DNA from: Mesorhizobium sp. dw_380
GTDB lineage: Bacteria > Pseudomonadota > Alphaproteobacteria > Rhizobiales > Rhizobiaceae
Length of the DNA stretch: 64,000 nt
NCBI RefSeq assembly: GCF_018588885.1
Contig: NZ_JAFFIW010000007.1
Location: 124,001-188,000, forward strand
Direction: 5' to 3'
Shown: in pieces, positions 38,021-46,987 of the stretch
How positions within the stretch are numbered: position 1 is the first letter of the stretch
Layout: every line of letters begins with the position of its first letter
Notes under the pieces: generated by a model
Databases searched by the model: none
Seen by the model: the letters and a program-made list of their open reading frames with translations, nothing else
What the model was told of the DNA's origin: nothing
Program-made: the position numbers and the translations under genes

Positions 38021-39058
38021 ATGGCGGAGTTCAAGAAGCCCGAGATCTCCGAGATGAGACCGAAGATCACCGTTATCGGCGTCGGTGGCGGCGGCGGCAA
38101 CGCCATCAACAACATGATCGCGGAACAGCTTCAGGGAACCGAATTCATTGCCGCCAACACCGATGCCCAGGCGCTGACCATGTCGAAGGCGACGCGGCTG
38201 ATCCAGCTCGGCGCTCACGTGACCGAAGGGCTGGGCGCCGGATCGCTGCCCGAGATCGGCCGTGCCGCGGCCGAGGAATCGCTCGACGAGATCATGGACC
38301 ATCTGGCCGGCACGCATATGTGTTTCGTCACCGCCGGAATGGGCGGCGGCACGGGAACCGGCGCTGCTCCGATCATTGCCCAGGCGGCGCGCAAGGCCGG
38401 CATCCTGACGGTGGGCGTCGTCACCAAGCCTTTCACCTTCGAGGGCCGGCGCCGCATGCAGATGGCCGAGGAGGGCATCGAGCGGCTGCGCGAGGCCGCC
38501 GACACGGTGATCGTGATCCCCAACCAGAACCTGTTCCGGATCGCCGATGCCAAGACCACCTTCGCCGACGCCTTCGTCATCGCCGACCGGGTGCTTTATT
38601 CCGGCGTCAGCTGCATCACCGATCTCATCGTCAAGGAAGGCCTGATCAATCTCGACTTCGCCGACGTCAAGTCGGTCATGCGCGGCATGGGCCGTGCCAT
38701 GATGGGAACCGGCGAGGCTTCGGGCGAAAGCCGGGCGATGAAAGCGGCGGAAGCCGCGATCGCCAATCCGCTGCTCGACGAGGTGTCGATGAAGGGCGCC
38801 AAAGGCGTGCTGGTTTCGATATCGGGCGGCCGCGACATGACGCTGTTCGAGGTCGACGAGGCCGCCACCCGCATCCGCGAGGAGGTCTATGAGGACGCCG
38901 ACATCATCGTCGGCGCCATCTTCGACAAGAGCATGGAAGGCCGCTTCAGGGTTTCGGTGGTGGCGACCGGTCTCGACCGTGCGCTCGGCGTCGGGGATGC
39001 CGACGCCGGCATCGCGCATGACCATTCCATGCCGCCCGCCGCACGGATTTTACAGTAG
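38021..39058 (+). CDS. ftsZ2: Second, short FtsZ homologue (FtsZ2)
   Basis: 345 residues from ATG 38021, with AAGGAG nine bases upstream. The GTPase core is intact: [21 protein letters not shown], the tubulin signature GGGTGTG, and the T7 synergy loop [14 protein letters not shown]. The protein stops just after the globular domain (TGLDRALGV...ARILQ) and lacks the long linker and C-terminal peptide that bind FtsA and other partners. Sinorhizobium meliloti has a comparable truncated FtsZ2. It may polymerise or modulate FtsZ1; it is probably not the main division protein. Confidence 0.93.
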   Translation: MAEFKKPEISEMRPKITVIGVGGGGGNAINNMIAEQLQGTEFIAANTDAQALTMSKATRLIQLGAHVTEGLGAGSLPEIGRAAAEESLDEIMDHLAGTHMCFVTAGMGGGTGTGAAPIIAQAARKAGILTVGVVTKPFTFEGRRRMQMAEEGIERLREAADTVIVIPNQNLFRIADAKTTFADAFVIADRVLYSGVSCITDLIVKEGLINLDFADVKSVMRGMGRAMMGTGEASGESRAMKAAEAAIANPLLDEVSMKGAKGVLVSISGGRDMTLFEVDEAATRIREEVYEDADIIVGAIFDKSMEGRFRVSVVATGLDRALGVGDADAGIAHDHSMPPAARILQ

Positions 39059-39184
39059 GCTCTCTCAATTTTCGATTGACTGGCCGGTAGGGTGCCTGCG
39101 GAGCAAAGCAGGCACCTAGGCTTGCGTGCACTCCCTCCTTCCCGAGCTGAAATTCGAGACGCCGATACCCCTGAGTGAAATTTA

Positions 39185-39223
39185 AAACGTTTGCAATTTT
39201 GTGAAACGCGATTACAAACGTTT
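39185..39223. promoter_or_regulatory. Tandem LacI-type operators (AAACGTTT x2)
   Basis: AAACGTTT at 39185-39192 (within AAAACGTTTGCAA) and at 39216-39223 (within ACAAACGTTTCAAA) are two CG-centred palindromes 31 bases apart, about three helical turns, just upstream of the LacI-family gene. This form is typical of LacI/GalR-family sites and suggests autoregulation and control of the ABC operon. Confidence 0.75.
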
Positions 39224-39246
39224 CAAACTCGCCTGAGGGAGGATCG

Positions 39247-40290
39247 GTGACGACCCGTGTCATCACGCTGAAGGAGCTTGCGGCAAGCCTCGACCTGTCG
39301 ATCACGACGGTCTCGCGCGCGCTCGCCGGCCATGAGCAGATCGCGCAGAAGACACGCGAGCGCGTCGCGCAGGCGGCGCGCCAGGCCGGCTATGTGCCCA
39401 ACACGGCGGCGCGCACACTGGTCTCCGGCCGCAGCGGCTTCGTCGGCCTTGTGTTGCCGATACGCGGACCCAACCTTGTCGATTCCTTTCTCGGCGAATT
39501 CGTCACCGGGCTCGGCGAAGGATTGGTGTCGCATGGCGCCGACCTCATCCTTGCCACCGCCGCACTTGGTCATTCGGAGCTGTCGGTGCTTCGCCATGTC
39601 GTCGAATCCGGACGCGCCGATGGCGTCGTCGTCACGCGCATCGCCGAGACAGACGAGCGCCTTGCCTATCTGCGCGAGCGTGGCTTTCCGTTCGTCGCTC
39701 ACGGCCGGCTGCTCGACAGCGACTTCGGCTACAACTGGCTCGACACCGACGGCGCGCACGCCTTCGGCGAAGCCTTCGACATGCTCTATGATCTCGGCCA
39801 CCGCCATTTCGGCCTGGTGACGATCTCCGAACCGATGACCTTTCGTCATCTCAGGCAGGACGGTCTCGCCGCGGCAATCGCACGGCGGGGCGACCCGTCG
39901 GTGCGGCTGGACGTGGTCACGGCGCCGCGTTTCGACCAGAAGGCGCGCATCGAGGCGGTCAACCGCATGCTGCAAGGTTCTGATAGGCCGACTGCCATCG
40001 TCGCCCTGTTCGACGAACTGGCGCTGACGGTGATGGAGGAGGCCGCGCGGGCGGGTCTTAGCGTGCCGCGCGACCTTTCCGTCATCGGTTTCGACAACAT
40101 CGCCGCCTCTGCCTATGCGCCGCCGGGCCTCACCACCTTCGACGCCTCGATCCGCCAATGCGCGCGCGAAATCGCCGACATGCTGCTCAGGGTCATCGGC
40201 GACCGGCCTGCGGTGCCGCTGACGCGGCTGATCCAGCCGACACTGGTTGCGCGGGCAAGTCACGGGCCCGCACCGCGGACAAGAAACTGA
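39247..40290 (+). CDS. LacI-family transcriptional regulator
   Basis: 347 residues from a GTG start (GGGAGGATCG upstream). The N-terminal HTH ITLKELAASLDLSITTVSRAL and hinge YVPNTAARTLVSGRS are classical LacI, followed by the periplasmic-binding-protein-like effector domain with DLSVIGFDNIAASAYAPPGLTTFD. It heads an operon with an ABC importer and a GH63-type glycosidase and probably represses it in the absence of the imported sugar derivative. Tandem operators lie directly upstream. Confidence 0.95.
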   Translation: MTTRVITLKELAASLDLSITTVSRALAGHEQIAQKTRERVAQAARQAGYVPNTAARTLVSGRSGFVGLVLPIRGPNLVDSFLGEFVTGLGEGLVSHGADLILATAALGHSELSVLRHVVESGRADGVVVTRIAETDERLAYLRERGFPFVAHGRLLDSDFGYNWLDTDGAHAFGEAFDMLYDLGHRHFGLVTISEPMTFRHLRQDGLAAAIARRGDPSVRLDVVTAPRFDQKARIEAVNRMLQGSDRPTAIVALFDELALTVMEEAARAGLSVPRDLSVIGFDNIAASAYAPPGLTTFDASIRQCAREIADMLLRVIGDRPAVPLTRLIQPTLVARASHGPAPRTRN

Positions 40291-40325
40291 CGCCGCCATG
40301 ACGGCGCAAATCCAGGGAGGAGATC

Positions 40326-41597
40326 ATGATGAAAGCATTGAAGATACTGGCAGGCGCGGCGCTGGCACTGGCGGTCGCCGCTGGTGGCGCCGAGGCCCAG
40401 CAGGTGCTGTTCTGGTCGACGCAGGCGCGCCCGGTCGAAGAGACGCAGAAGATGCGCGACGAGGTGCTGAAGGGTTTTGAGGGCGCGGTCGACTACCAGG
40501 TCGCCGAAACCGGCCCTTGGCTCACCCGCCTGCAGGCCGAATTGCAGGCGGGCACCGGCACCATCGGCGTGCTTGGCGGCTTGCACGGCGATTTCTCCAG
40601 CGTCGGCGCCAACCTTGTCGACCTGTCCGGCGCCGATGTCGGTGGGGTCAAGATCAACGAGGCCTACAGGAAGCTCGGCATGCTCGGCACCGGCGAGCAG
40701 AAATACATGCCCTGGATGCAGGCCACCTATTTGATGGCGGCCAACAAGCAGGCGCTGCAATATCTGCCCACGGGCGTCGACCTCAACACCATCACCTATG
40801 ACCAGCTCATCGAATGGTCGAAGAACATCGCCGAGAAGACCGGCTCGCCGAAGTTCGGTTTTCCGGCCGGTCCCAAGGGGCTGAGGCACCGCTTCTTCGA
40901 GGGTTTCCTCTATCCGTCCTACACTGGCTCGATGGTCACAAAATTCCGCTCGGCCGAGGCCGAGACGGCGTGGAACAAGTTCAAGGAATTGTGGCAGTAC
41001 ACCAACCCGAACTCGACCAACTATGCCTTCATGCAGGAACCATTGCTCTCAGGTGAAGTCTGGGTGGCATTCGACCATGTCGCGCGGCTCGCCGATGCCT
41101 TCAACAAGAAGCCGGACGACTTCGTCGCCTTCCCGGCGCCTGCCGGCCCTGCCGGTCGAGGCTTCATGCCTGTCGTCGCCGGTGTCGCCATTCCCAAGAC
41201 CTCGCCTGATATCGACAAGGCCAAGGCGCTGATCGCCTACATGCTGAAGCCGGAAACCCAGATCGCCACGCTGAAAGCGACCAACTTCTTCCCGGTCGTC
41301 GACGTCAAGCTGCCTGATGACATGCCGGCCTCGGTCAAGGCCTTCGGCCCGGCGATCGCCACCATGACCGGGGCTCCCGATGCGGTGCCGGCGCTGCTGC
41401 CGATGGGGCTCGGCGATCTCGATGGCAAATTCAACCAGGTCTATACCGACAGTTTCGAGCGTATCGTGCTCGGCGGCGAAGACGTGCACGGCGTGCTTGG
41501 CGAGGAAGCGACGGCGCTCAAGGCGATCATCGATCAGTCGAAGGCGCCATGCTGGGCGCCCGACAAGCCATCCCAGGGCGCCTGCCCCGTCGACTAA
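40326..41597 (+). CDS. ABC transporter substrate-binding protein (glycosylglycerate candidate)
   Basis: 423 residues with GGAGGAG upstream. The signal peptide MMKALKILAGAALALAVAAGGAEA is followed by QQVLFWSTQARPVEE. The fold is a family 1 carbohydrate-binding protein (PMGLGDLDGKFNQVYTDSFERIVLGG near the end). A C-terminal pair of cysteines (APCWAPDKPSQGAC) may form a disulfide in the periplasm. The gene lies between the LacI regulator and the permeases. The ligand is inferred from the glycosidase at the operon's end. Confidence 0.92.
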   Translation: MMKALKILAGAALALAVAAGGAEAQQVLFWSTQARPVEETQKMRDEVLKGFEGAVDYQVAETGPWLTRLQAELQAGTGTIGVLGGLHGDFSSVGANLVDLSGADVGGVKINEAYRKLGMLGTGEQKYMPWMQATYLMAANKQALQYLPTGVDLNTITYDQLIEWSKNIAEKTGSPKFGFPAGPKGLRHRFFEGFLYPSYTGSMVTKFRSAEAETAWNKFKELWQYTNPNSTNYAFMQEPLLSGEVWVAFDHVARLADAFNKKPDDFVAFPAPAGPAGRGFMPVVAGVAIPKTSPDIDKAKALIAYMLKPETQIATLKATNFFPVVDVKLPDDMPASVKAFGPAIATMTGAPDAVPALLPMGLGDLDGKFNQVYTDSFERIVLGGEDVHGVLGEEATALKAIIDQSKAPCWAPDKPSQGACPVD

Positions 41598-41609
41598 TAT
41601 CCTCCCGAG

Positions 41610-41642
41610 GGGCGCCCGGAGTTTGTTGCACTCCGGGCGCCC
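41610..41642 (+). terminator. GC-rich stem-loop between binding-protein and permease genes
   Basis: GGGCGCCCGGAGT and ACTCCGGGCGCCC form a perfect 13-bp stem with a 7-base loop, 12 bases after the binding-protein stop. There is no T-run. It probably stabilises the upstream message or partly terminates, as at 7892 and 48441. Confidence 0.75.
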
Positions 41643-41684
41643 AGGCCGCGGCGCTCGACCATGGCATCGCAAAGGACAAACACC

Positions 41685-42530
41685 ATGCATGGCAAGGCTC
41701 TGCCCTATCTGCTGCTGATGCCGGCGACGGTGTTCCTCTGCCTCTTCTTCCTCTATCCATTCGTGCTGGTCGCCTTCGAGGCGGTCACCCGCGACGGCGC
41801 CTTCACCCTCGACAATTTCCGCACCATGGCCGGCAGCTGGAAATTCCCCGTCACCGTCCGCAAGACGCTGTTTCTTGCGGCGATCGTGGTGCCGATCCAG
41901 CTCACCATGGCGCTGCTGATGGCGAGCGTGGTGTCGCGGCTCCAGACCGGGCGCAGTGCCGCGCTCTATGTCTTCGCCATTCCGCTCGGCATTTCGGACC
42001 TCGCCGCCGGCCTGATCTGGCTCGCCATCTTCGATCAGTCCGGCTTCCTCAACACGCTGCTGTCGAGCCTTGGCGTCGTCGACAAACCGGTCATGTTCCT
42101 TGGCTACCAGAGCAAGCTGACCATCTTCATCGCCGTGGCGCTGGCCGAGATCTGGCGGGCCACCGCGATCATGATGGTCATCCTCGTCGCCGGCATGGGC
42201 CTGATCCCCAGGGAATATTACGAGGCGGCGGAGGTGTTCGGCGCCAGCCCGTGGCAGCGCTTTGCGCGCATCACGCTGCCGCTGCTTCGGCCCAGCCTGC
42301 AGACGGCGATCATCCTGCGCGTCATCCTCGCCTTCGAGGTCTTCGCCGTGGTCGCCGCCCTTGGCGGCACCAATCTGCCGGTGCTGATGGGCGAGACCTA
42401 CAACTGGCAGTTCACGCTGCAGGACCGCAATGTCGCCGCCGCCTCGGCGTTGCTCATCCTCGCCATCTCGATCGGCTTCACGCTGTTCTTCCTCAGGGTG
42501 CTGCGCGTGCCCCGGGAGGCGCGGATATGA
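41685..42530 (+). CDS. Sugar ABC transporter permease, MalF type
   Basis: 281 residues from ATG 41685 (AAAGGA eight bases upstream); an ATG at 41661 adds eight residues without an RBS. Six membrane helices begin with LPYLLLMPATVFLCLFFLYPF, and the EAA loop is EYYEAAEVFGASPWQRFARITLPL. It forms a pair with the MalG-type permease that starts 13 bases downstream of its stop. Confidence 0.92.
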   Translation: MHGKALPYLLLMPATVFLCLFFLYPFVLVAFEAVTRDGAFTLDNFRTMAGSWKFPVTVRKTLFLAAIVVPIQLTMALLMASVVSRLQTGRSAALYVFAIPLGISDLAAGLIWLAIFDQSGFLNTLLSSLGVVDKPVMFLGYQSKLTIFIAVALAEIWRATAIMMVILVAGMGLIPREYYEAAEVFGASPWQRFARITLPLLRPSLQTAIILRVILAFEVFAVVAALGGTNLPVLMGETYNWQFTLQDRNVAAASALLILAISIGFTLFFLRVLRVPREARI

Positions 42531-42543
42531 AGGAGGCCCGGAT

Positions 42544-43392
42544 ATGAGCGCTGTCGCCGAAGCGCCGCTCGCGGCCGCGCCCGCCGATGCACGCAAGGCC
42601 GGCGACTGGCTGCTGATCGCCACCGCCATCCTGCTTTGCGTCTGGGTGCTGCTGCCGATCTATCTCCTGATCGTCAACGCGCTGTCGTCGCCGGAACAGG
42701 TAACAGCCTTTCCAAAGCGCTTCTTCCCGTCCTTTGATCTTGGCAGTCTCTCATTCTTCATCAATTTCGCCGGCGTCGCCAGGGCACTGTGGAATTCGGT
42801 GCTCGTCGCCACGCTGACGATGATCCTGGCCATCGGCCTCGGCGCGCCGGCCGGCTACGCACTGTCGCGCTTCGATTTCCCGGGCAAGGGCACGTTCCGC
42901 TTCCTGGTGCTGATGACCCGCGCCTTCCCGCTGCCGCTCCTGGCGCTGCCGCTGGCGGTGATGTTCATTCGCACCGGCCTCGACGACACTGCCATCGGGC
43001 TGGCGCTGGTGCACACCACGCTGGCATTGCCGTTTGCCGTGCTGATCACCTTCTCGCTCTTCTCGGGCATTCCCGTCGAACTGGAGGAAGCGGCCTGGAC
43101 GCTCGGCTGCACGCGTTGGCAGGCCTTTCGCAAAGTCATCCTGCCGCTGGCGCTGCCCGGCATCGCCGCCTCGGCGGTGTTTGCCTTCACCATCTCCTGG
43201 AACGAGGTGTTCGCCGCCGCCGTGCTCACCATCGAGAACCGCACGCTGACCGCCTTCCTGCTGCAAAGCCTTGGCGAGTCGCCGCTCTATCTCAAATTCG
43301 CGGGCGGTGCCGCATTGGTCGTGCCGGCGCTGATCTTCATCTTCGCCGTTCGAAAATATTTGTTCGCCATGTGGGGGATCGCCAACCGATGA
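42544..43392 (+). CDS. Sugar ABC transporter permease, MalG type
   Basis: 282 residues from ATG 42544 with AAGGAGG upstream. It has an N-terminal helix WLLIATAILLCVWVLLPIYLL, the EAA loop LEEAAWTLGCTRWQAFRKVILPL and the usual final helix and basic end. It completes the membrane part of the importer. Confidence 0.93.
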   Translation: MSAVAEAPLAAAPADARKAGDWLLIATAILLCVWVLLPIYLLIVNALSSPEQVTAFPKRFFPSFDLGSLSFFINFAGVARALWNSVLVATLTMILAIGLGAPAGYALSRFDFPGKGTFRFLVLMTRAFPLPLLALPLAVMFIRTGLDDTAIGLALVHTTLALPFAVLITFSLFSGIPVELEEAAWTLGCTRWQAFRKVILPLALPGIAASAVFAFTISWNEVFAAAVLTIENRTLTAFLLQSLGESPLYLKFAGGAALVVPALIFIFAVRKYLFAMWGIANR

Positions 43393-43413
43393 CGCGCGAC
43401 ACGGAGACGGCCC

Positions 43414-44454
43414 ATGGCTGAAATCGCAATCAAGGGCGTGGCCAAGCGCTTCGGCGGCTTCACCGCGCTGCATCAGGTCGACCTCACCATATCAGACCAG
43501 GAATTCATGGTGCTGCTCGGCGCCTCGGGCTGCGGCAAGACCACGCTGCTCAGGATCGTCGCCGGGCTGGAGACGCCGAGCCAGGGCGAGGTTTGGATCG
43601 GCGGCCGCCGCGTCGACCATCTGCCGCCGCGCGACCGTGGCATCGCCATGGTGTTCCAGAACTATGCCGTCTTCCCGCATCTGACCGTGTTCGAGAACAT
43701 CGCCTTCGGCCTGCGCATGAAGAAACTGCCGCAGCAGGAGGTCGAGCGCCGCGTCAACCGCACCGCCGAGCTGATGCATATCGAGCAGCTGCTGAAGCGC
43801 TACTCGGGTCAATTGTCCGGCGGCCAGCGCCAGCGTGTCGCCGTCGCCCGCGCGCTCACCATGGAGCCCGACGTCATCCTGATGGACGAGCCGCTGTCGA
43901 ATCTCGACGCGCTGCTGCGGCTGGAAATGCGCGCCGAGCTCAAGGGCGTGCTCGCCGCCTCGAAGACCACAACCATCTATGTCACCCACGATCAGGTCGA
44001 GGCGATGAGCCTTGCCGACCGCATCGCCGTCATGCATCAGGGCCGCATCGTCCAGGCGGCCTCGCCGGTCGAGGTCTACCGCAATCCGGCCGCGCGCTTC
44101 GTCGGCTCCTTCATCGGCAGTCCGCCGATGAATTTTATCCCGGCGACCAAGGCCGAGAATGGAGACTGGACTGTTGCTGGGCTCACGCTGTCCGGCCCCA
44201 AATCAGACAGGCAGAAGCTCGAATTCGCCATTCGCCCCGAGGATGTCGATGCCGGCGACAAGGGCCTTCAGGCCACAGTGCGTGTCATCGAGCCGCTCGG
44301 ACCGCACACGCTGGTCACCTGCGATGTCGAGGGCGGTCTGTTCCGCGCCATCCTGGACTCGGATGCCGGCGTAAAGGTCGGGGATCACCTGCGGCTGGCG
44401 CCCAAACCCGATCGCATCCGCTGGTTCGACCCCGAAACCAGCAATGCCCTTTGA
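43414..44454 (+). CDS. Sugar ABC transporter ATPase, UgpC/MalK type
   Basis: 346 residues. Walker A GASGCGKT, Q-loop AMVFQNYAVFPHL, signature LSGGQRQR, Walker B ILMDEPLSNLDALLR and H-loop VTHDQVEAM are all intact, and a TOBE-type regulatory region follows. It is 22 bases after the MalG-type gene. It energises uptake of the substrate later hydrolysed by the GH63-type enzyme. Confidence 0.94.
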   Translation: MAEIAIKGVAKRFGGFTALHQVDLTISDQEFMVLLGASGCGKTTLLRIVAGLETPSQGEVWIGGRRVDHLPPRDRGIAMVFQNYAVFPHLTVFENIAFGLRMKKLPQQEVERRVNRTAELMHIEQLLKRYSGQLSGGQRQRVAVARALTMEPDVILMDEPLSNLDALLRLEMRAELKGVLAASKTTTIYVTHDQVEAMSLADRIAVMHQGRIVQAASPVEVYRNPAARFVGSFIGSPPMNFIPATKAENGDWTVAGLTLSGPKSDRQKLEFAIRPEDVDAGDKGLQATVRVIEPLGPHTLVTCDVEGGLFRAILDSDAGVKVGDHLRLAPKPDRIRWFDPETSNAL

Positions 44455-44470
44455 CGCCGAAAGTCCTGAA

Positions 44471-45754
44471 ATGCCCATGACCGCTGCCGCCATCAATGAA
44501 ATCATCGCCCGCGCCGTCGAAGTGCTCAAGGAGAACGACCAGGGCGACTACACCATTCCGACGAAGGGGCTTTATCCCTTCCAGTGGAATTGGGATTCCT
44601 GCCTGACCGCGCTCGGCCTTGCCCATTACGACGAGGCGCGCGCCTGGACCGAGATCGAGACATTGTTCGCGCATCAGTGGCCGGACGGCATGGTGCCGCA
44701 CATTGTCTTCCACGTCTGGAACGACAGCTATTTTCCCGGCCCCGAGGTCTGGCGCACCGGCCGTCCGACCGCCACCTCGGGCATCACCCAGCCGGCGGTC
44801 GCAGGCTTTGCCGCGCGCCGCCTGTTCGACAGGGCGAAGGACAGGAAATTGGCCGCGGAGCGGGCCCGTGCATTGCTGCCTAAGATCGACGCCTGGCACC
44901 GCTGGTTCTACCAGAACCGCGACCCCAAGGGGGAGGGGCTGGTCGCCATCATCCATCCCTGGGAGTCAGGCCGCGACAATTCGATCGACTGGGACGACGC
45001 CTTCGAACGTGTGCCGACCGAGGGCGTCGAGCCCTACACGCGCCGCGACACCCTGCACGCCGATCCGGCGCACCGTCCGACACGCGAGCAGTATGACCGT
45101 TACATCTGGCTGGTGCAGCACTTTCGCGGGCTTGGCTGGGACAATGCCAGGCTGCACGACGCCTCGCCCTTCCGGGTCGTCGATCCCGGCTTCAACGCCA
45201 TCCTGATCCGCGCCGCGACCGATCTTGCCGATCTCGCCGAGGCGCTCGGCGAAACCGAGATTGCCGCCATCAACCGCGCCCGCGTTCGAAAAGGCCTGGC
45301 GGCGATGGAGCGGCTGTGGAGCGATGCGCATGGCCAGTATCTCTGCCTCGACCGCATCACCGGCGAACTGATCGACAGCGCATCCGTTGGTGGCATCCTG
45401 CCCGCCTTCGCGGCCATCCCGCAAAATCGTGCCGCGGCGGTCGCCGCAAAGGTCGAGCGGCTGGCCGGCAAGGCACGCTATGTCGTGCCGTCGCATGATC
45501 TCGGTGATCTGCGTTTCGAGGCCAAACGCTACTGGCGCGGTCCGATCTGGCTGGTGGTCAACTACATGATCGCGGACGGGCTTGCCGCCGCCGGCCACGA
45601 CCAGGTCGCACAACGCATCACCCAGTCCAGCCTCGACTTGATCTGCGAGAGCGGCTTTGCCGAATATTACGATCCGCTCACCGGCGAGCCGCTCGGCGGC
45701 GGCCGCTTCACCTGGACAGCGGCGATGGTCATCGAATTTTTGAGCGAAGCATAA
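44471..45754 (+). CDS. GH63-type glycosidase, glucosyl/mannosylglycerate hydrolase-like
   Basis: 427 residues from ATG 44471; ATGs at 44444 and 44477 are alternatives. The (alpha/alpha)6-barrel GH63 pattern is visible: PFQWNWDSC, HPWESGRDNSIDWDD with general-acid candidate Asp169, RYWRGPIWLVVNYM, and FAEYYDPLTGEPLGG with the base candidate Glu398. The short, single-domain form without signal peptide matches the bacterial glucosylglycerate/mannosylglycerate hydrolases, which split these compatible solutes into hexose and glycerate in the cytoplasm. With the LacI regulator and importer it makes a complete uptake-and-hydrolysis unit. Confidence 0.82.
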   Translation: MPMTAAAINEIIARAVEVLKENDQGDYTIPTKGLYPFQWNWDSCLTALGLAHYDEARAWTEIETLFAHQWPDGMVPHIVFHVWNDSYFPGPEVWRTGRPTATSGITQPAVAGFAARRLFDRAKDRKLAAERARALLPKIDAWHRWFYQNRDPKGEGLVAIIHPWESGRDNSIDWDDAFERVPTEGVEPYTRRDTLHADPAHRPTREQYDRYIWLVQHFRGLGWDNARLHDASPFRVVDPGFNAILIRAATDLADLAEALGETEIAAINRARVRKGLAAMERLWSDAHGQYLCLDRITGELIDSASVGGILPAFAAIPQNRAAAVAAKVERLAGKARYVVPSHDLGDLRFEAKRYWRGPIWLVVNYMIADGLAAAGHDQVAQRITQSSLDLICESGFAEYYDPLTGEPLGGGRFTWTAAMVIEFLSEA

Positions 45755-45964
45755 GCGGCCTTTCTACGTCCGCAGCCCGTCGCGGCTCCTGACCGGGCTG
45801 CGCCAGGGGCCGGCCTTTCGCGGCGTTTGCCATGCACAGATGTCATTGGACGGCCAGGAGCCGTTTTGAACCTCCGCGACGACCCGGGGGAAGATCGTCG
45901 CTTGACTCTGATCATGCCTTGTGAAAAATTTTGCAGCAACTGATAAAAATATCAAAGGGTGGAA

Positions 45965-46942
45965 ATGGTAGGGTTCGGCAACGGCCTCCTGCGCGACGAT
46001 GAAAGCAGCATGGCGGCGCGTGCCGCCTGGCTTCATTACGCCGGCGGCATGACCCAGTCCGAGGTTGCCAAGCGGCTGGGGCTGACCAGCCTCAAGGCCC
46101 ACCGCCTCATCACCAAGGCCAACCAGGAAGGGCTGGTGAAGGTCTATATCGACGGCGAAGTTTCCGAATGCGTCGAGCTCGAGGACGAATTGTCCCGCCG
46201 CTACGGCCTCGACTATTGCGAGGTGGTGCCGGACTTCGATTCCGAGGATCTGCCGCTGAAGGCGCTCGGCATTGCCGGCGCGCAGTTCCTCAAGCGCGAG
46301 ATCGAACGCGGCGAGCAGGCGCTGATCGGTGTCGGCCATGGCCGCACGCTCGCGGCTTGCGTCGAATACCTGCCGCGCACCTCGACCGACCGGATCCGCT
46401 TCGTTTCGCTGCTTGGCGGCCTGACGCGCAAATTCTCGGCCAACCCCCATGACGTCATTCACCGTCTCGCCGAGCGCACCGGCGCCGAAGCCTATGTGAT
46501 GCCGGTGCCGATGTTCGCCAACACGGCCGAGGACCGGATTGTGCTGCTCGGGCAGAAGGGCATCAGCGAAGTCTTCGATCTCGCCAAATCCGCCGACCTG
46601 CTGCTTGCCGGCATCGGCACCGCCGAACGCGAGGCGTCGCTGGTCGCCACCGGCATGATCGAGAAAGGCGAGATGGAGGAGATCCGCCGCAATGGCGGTG
46701 TCGGCGAATTGCTCGGCCACTTTTTCGACGAGGCCGGCAATGCGGTCGCCACCACCGTATCCAACCGGGCGTTGGCGCTGGCCCGTGAAGATATCAGCAA
46801 CCGCCGGATTGTCGCCGTTGCCGGCGGCAAGGTGAAGGTTCGTGCCATCAAGTCAGTGCTGGAGGGGCGCTATCTCAAGGGCTTGATTTCAGACGAGCGG
46901 ACGGCGCGATCGCTCGTGGAAGAAGAGACGCCGGTCGGGTAG
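45965..46942 (+). CDS. eryD: SorC-family regulator of the erythritol locus (EryD-like)
   Basis: 325 residues from ATG 45965 (AAGGGTGG upstream). An N-terminal HTH (GGMTQSEVAKRLGLTSLKAHRLITKANQEGLV) precedes the SorC sugar-binding domain (ALIGVGHGRTLAACVEYLP, LLLAGIGTAERE, GKVKVRAIKSVLEGRYLKGLISDE). EryD represses ery genes in Brucella and Sinorhizobium until a pathway intermediate is present. It precedes the transporter by only 45 bases, so regulator, transporter and eryABC look co-transcribed. CTTGAC at 45901-45906 may be part of its promoter. Confidence 0.9.
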   Translation: MVGFGNGLLRDDESSMAARAAWLHYAGGMTQSEVAKRLGLTSLKAHRLITKANQEGLVKVYIDGEVSECVELEDELSRRYGLDYCEVVPDFDSEDLPLKALGIAGAQFLKREIERGEQALIGVGHGRTLAACVEYLPRTSTDRIRFVSLLGGLTRKFSANPHDVIHRLAERTGAEAYVMPVPMFANTAEDRIVLLGQKGISEVFDLAKSADLLLAGIGTAEREASLVATGMIEKGEMEEIRRNGGVGELLGHFFDEAGNAVATTVSNRALALAREDISNRRIVAVAGGKVKVRAIKSVLEGRYLKGLISDERTARSLVEEETPVG

Positions 46943-46987
46943 CTGGCGTCAGTTCAGTTGAAACTACCCTGTGGAGGAGAAGACGAA

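Noticed and set aside
41049..42629. 526-codon minus-strand open frame across binding protein and permease
   Set aside because: It is antisense to two well-supported genes and is made of charged low-complexity residues typical of reverse frames of membrane proteins.
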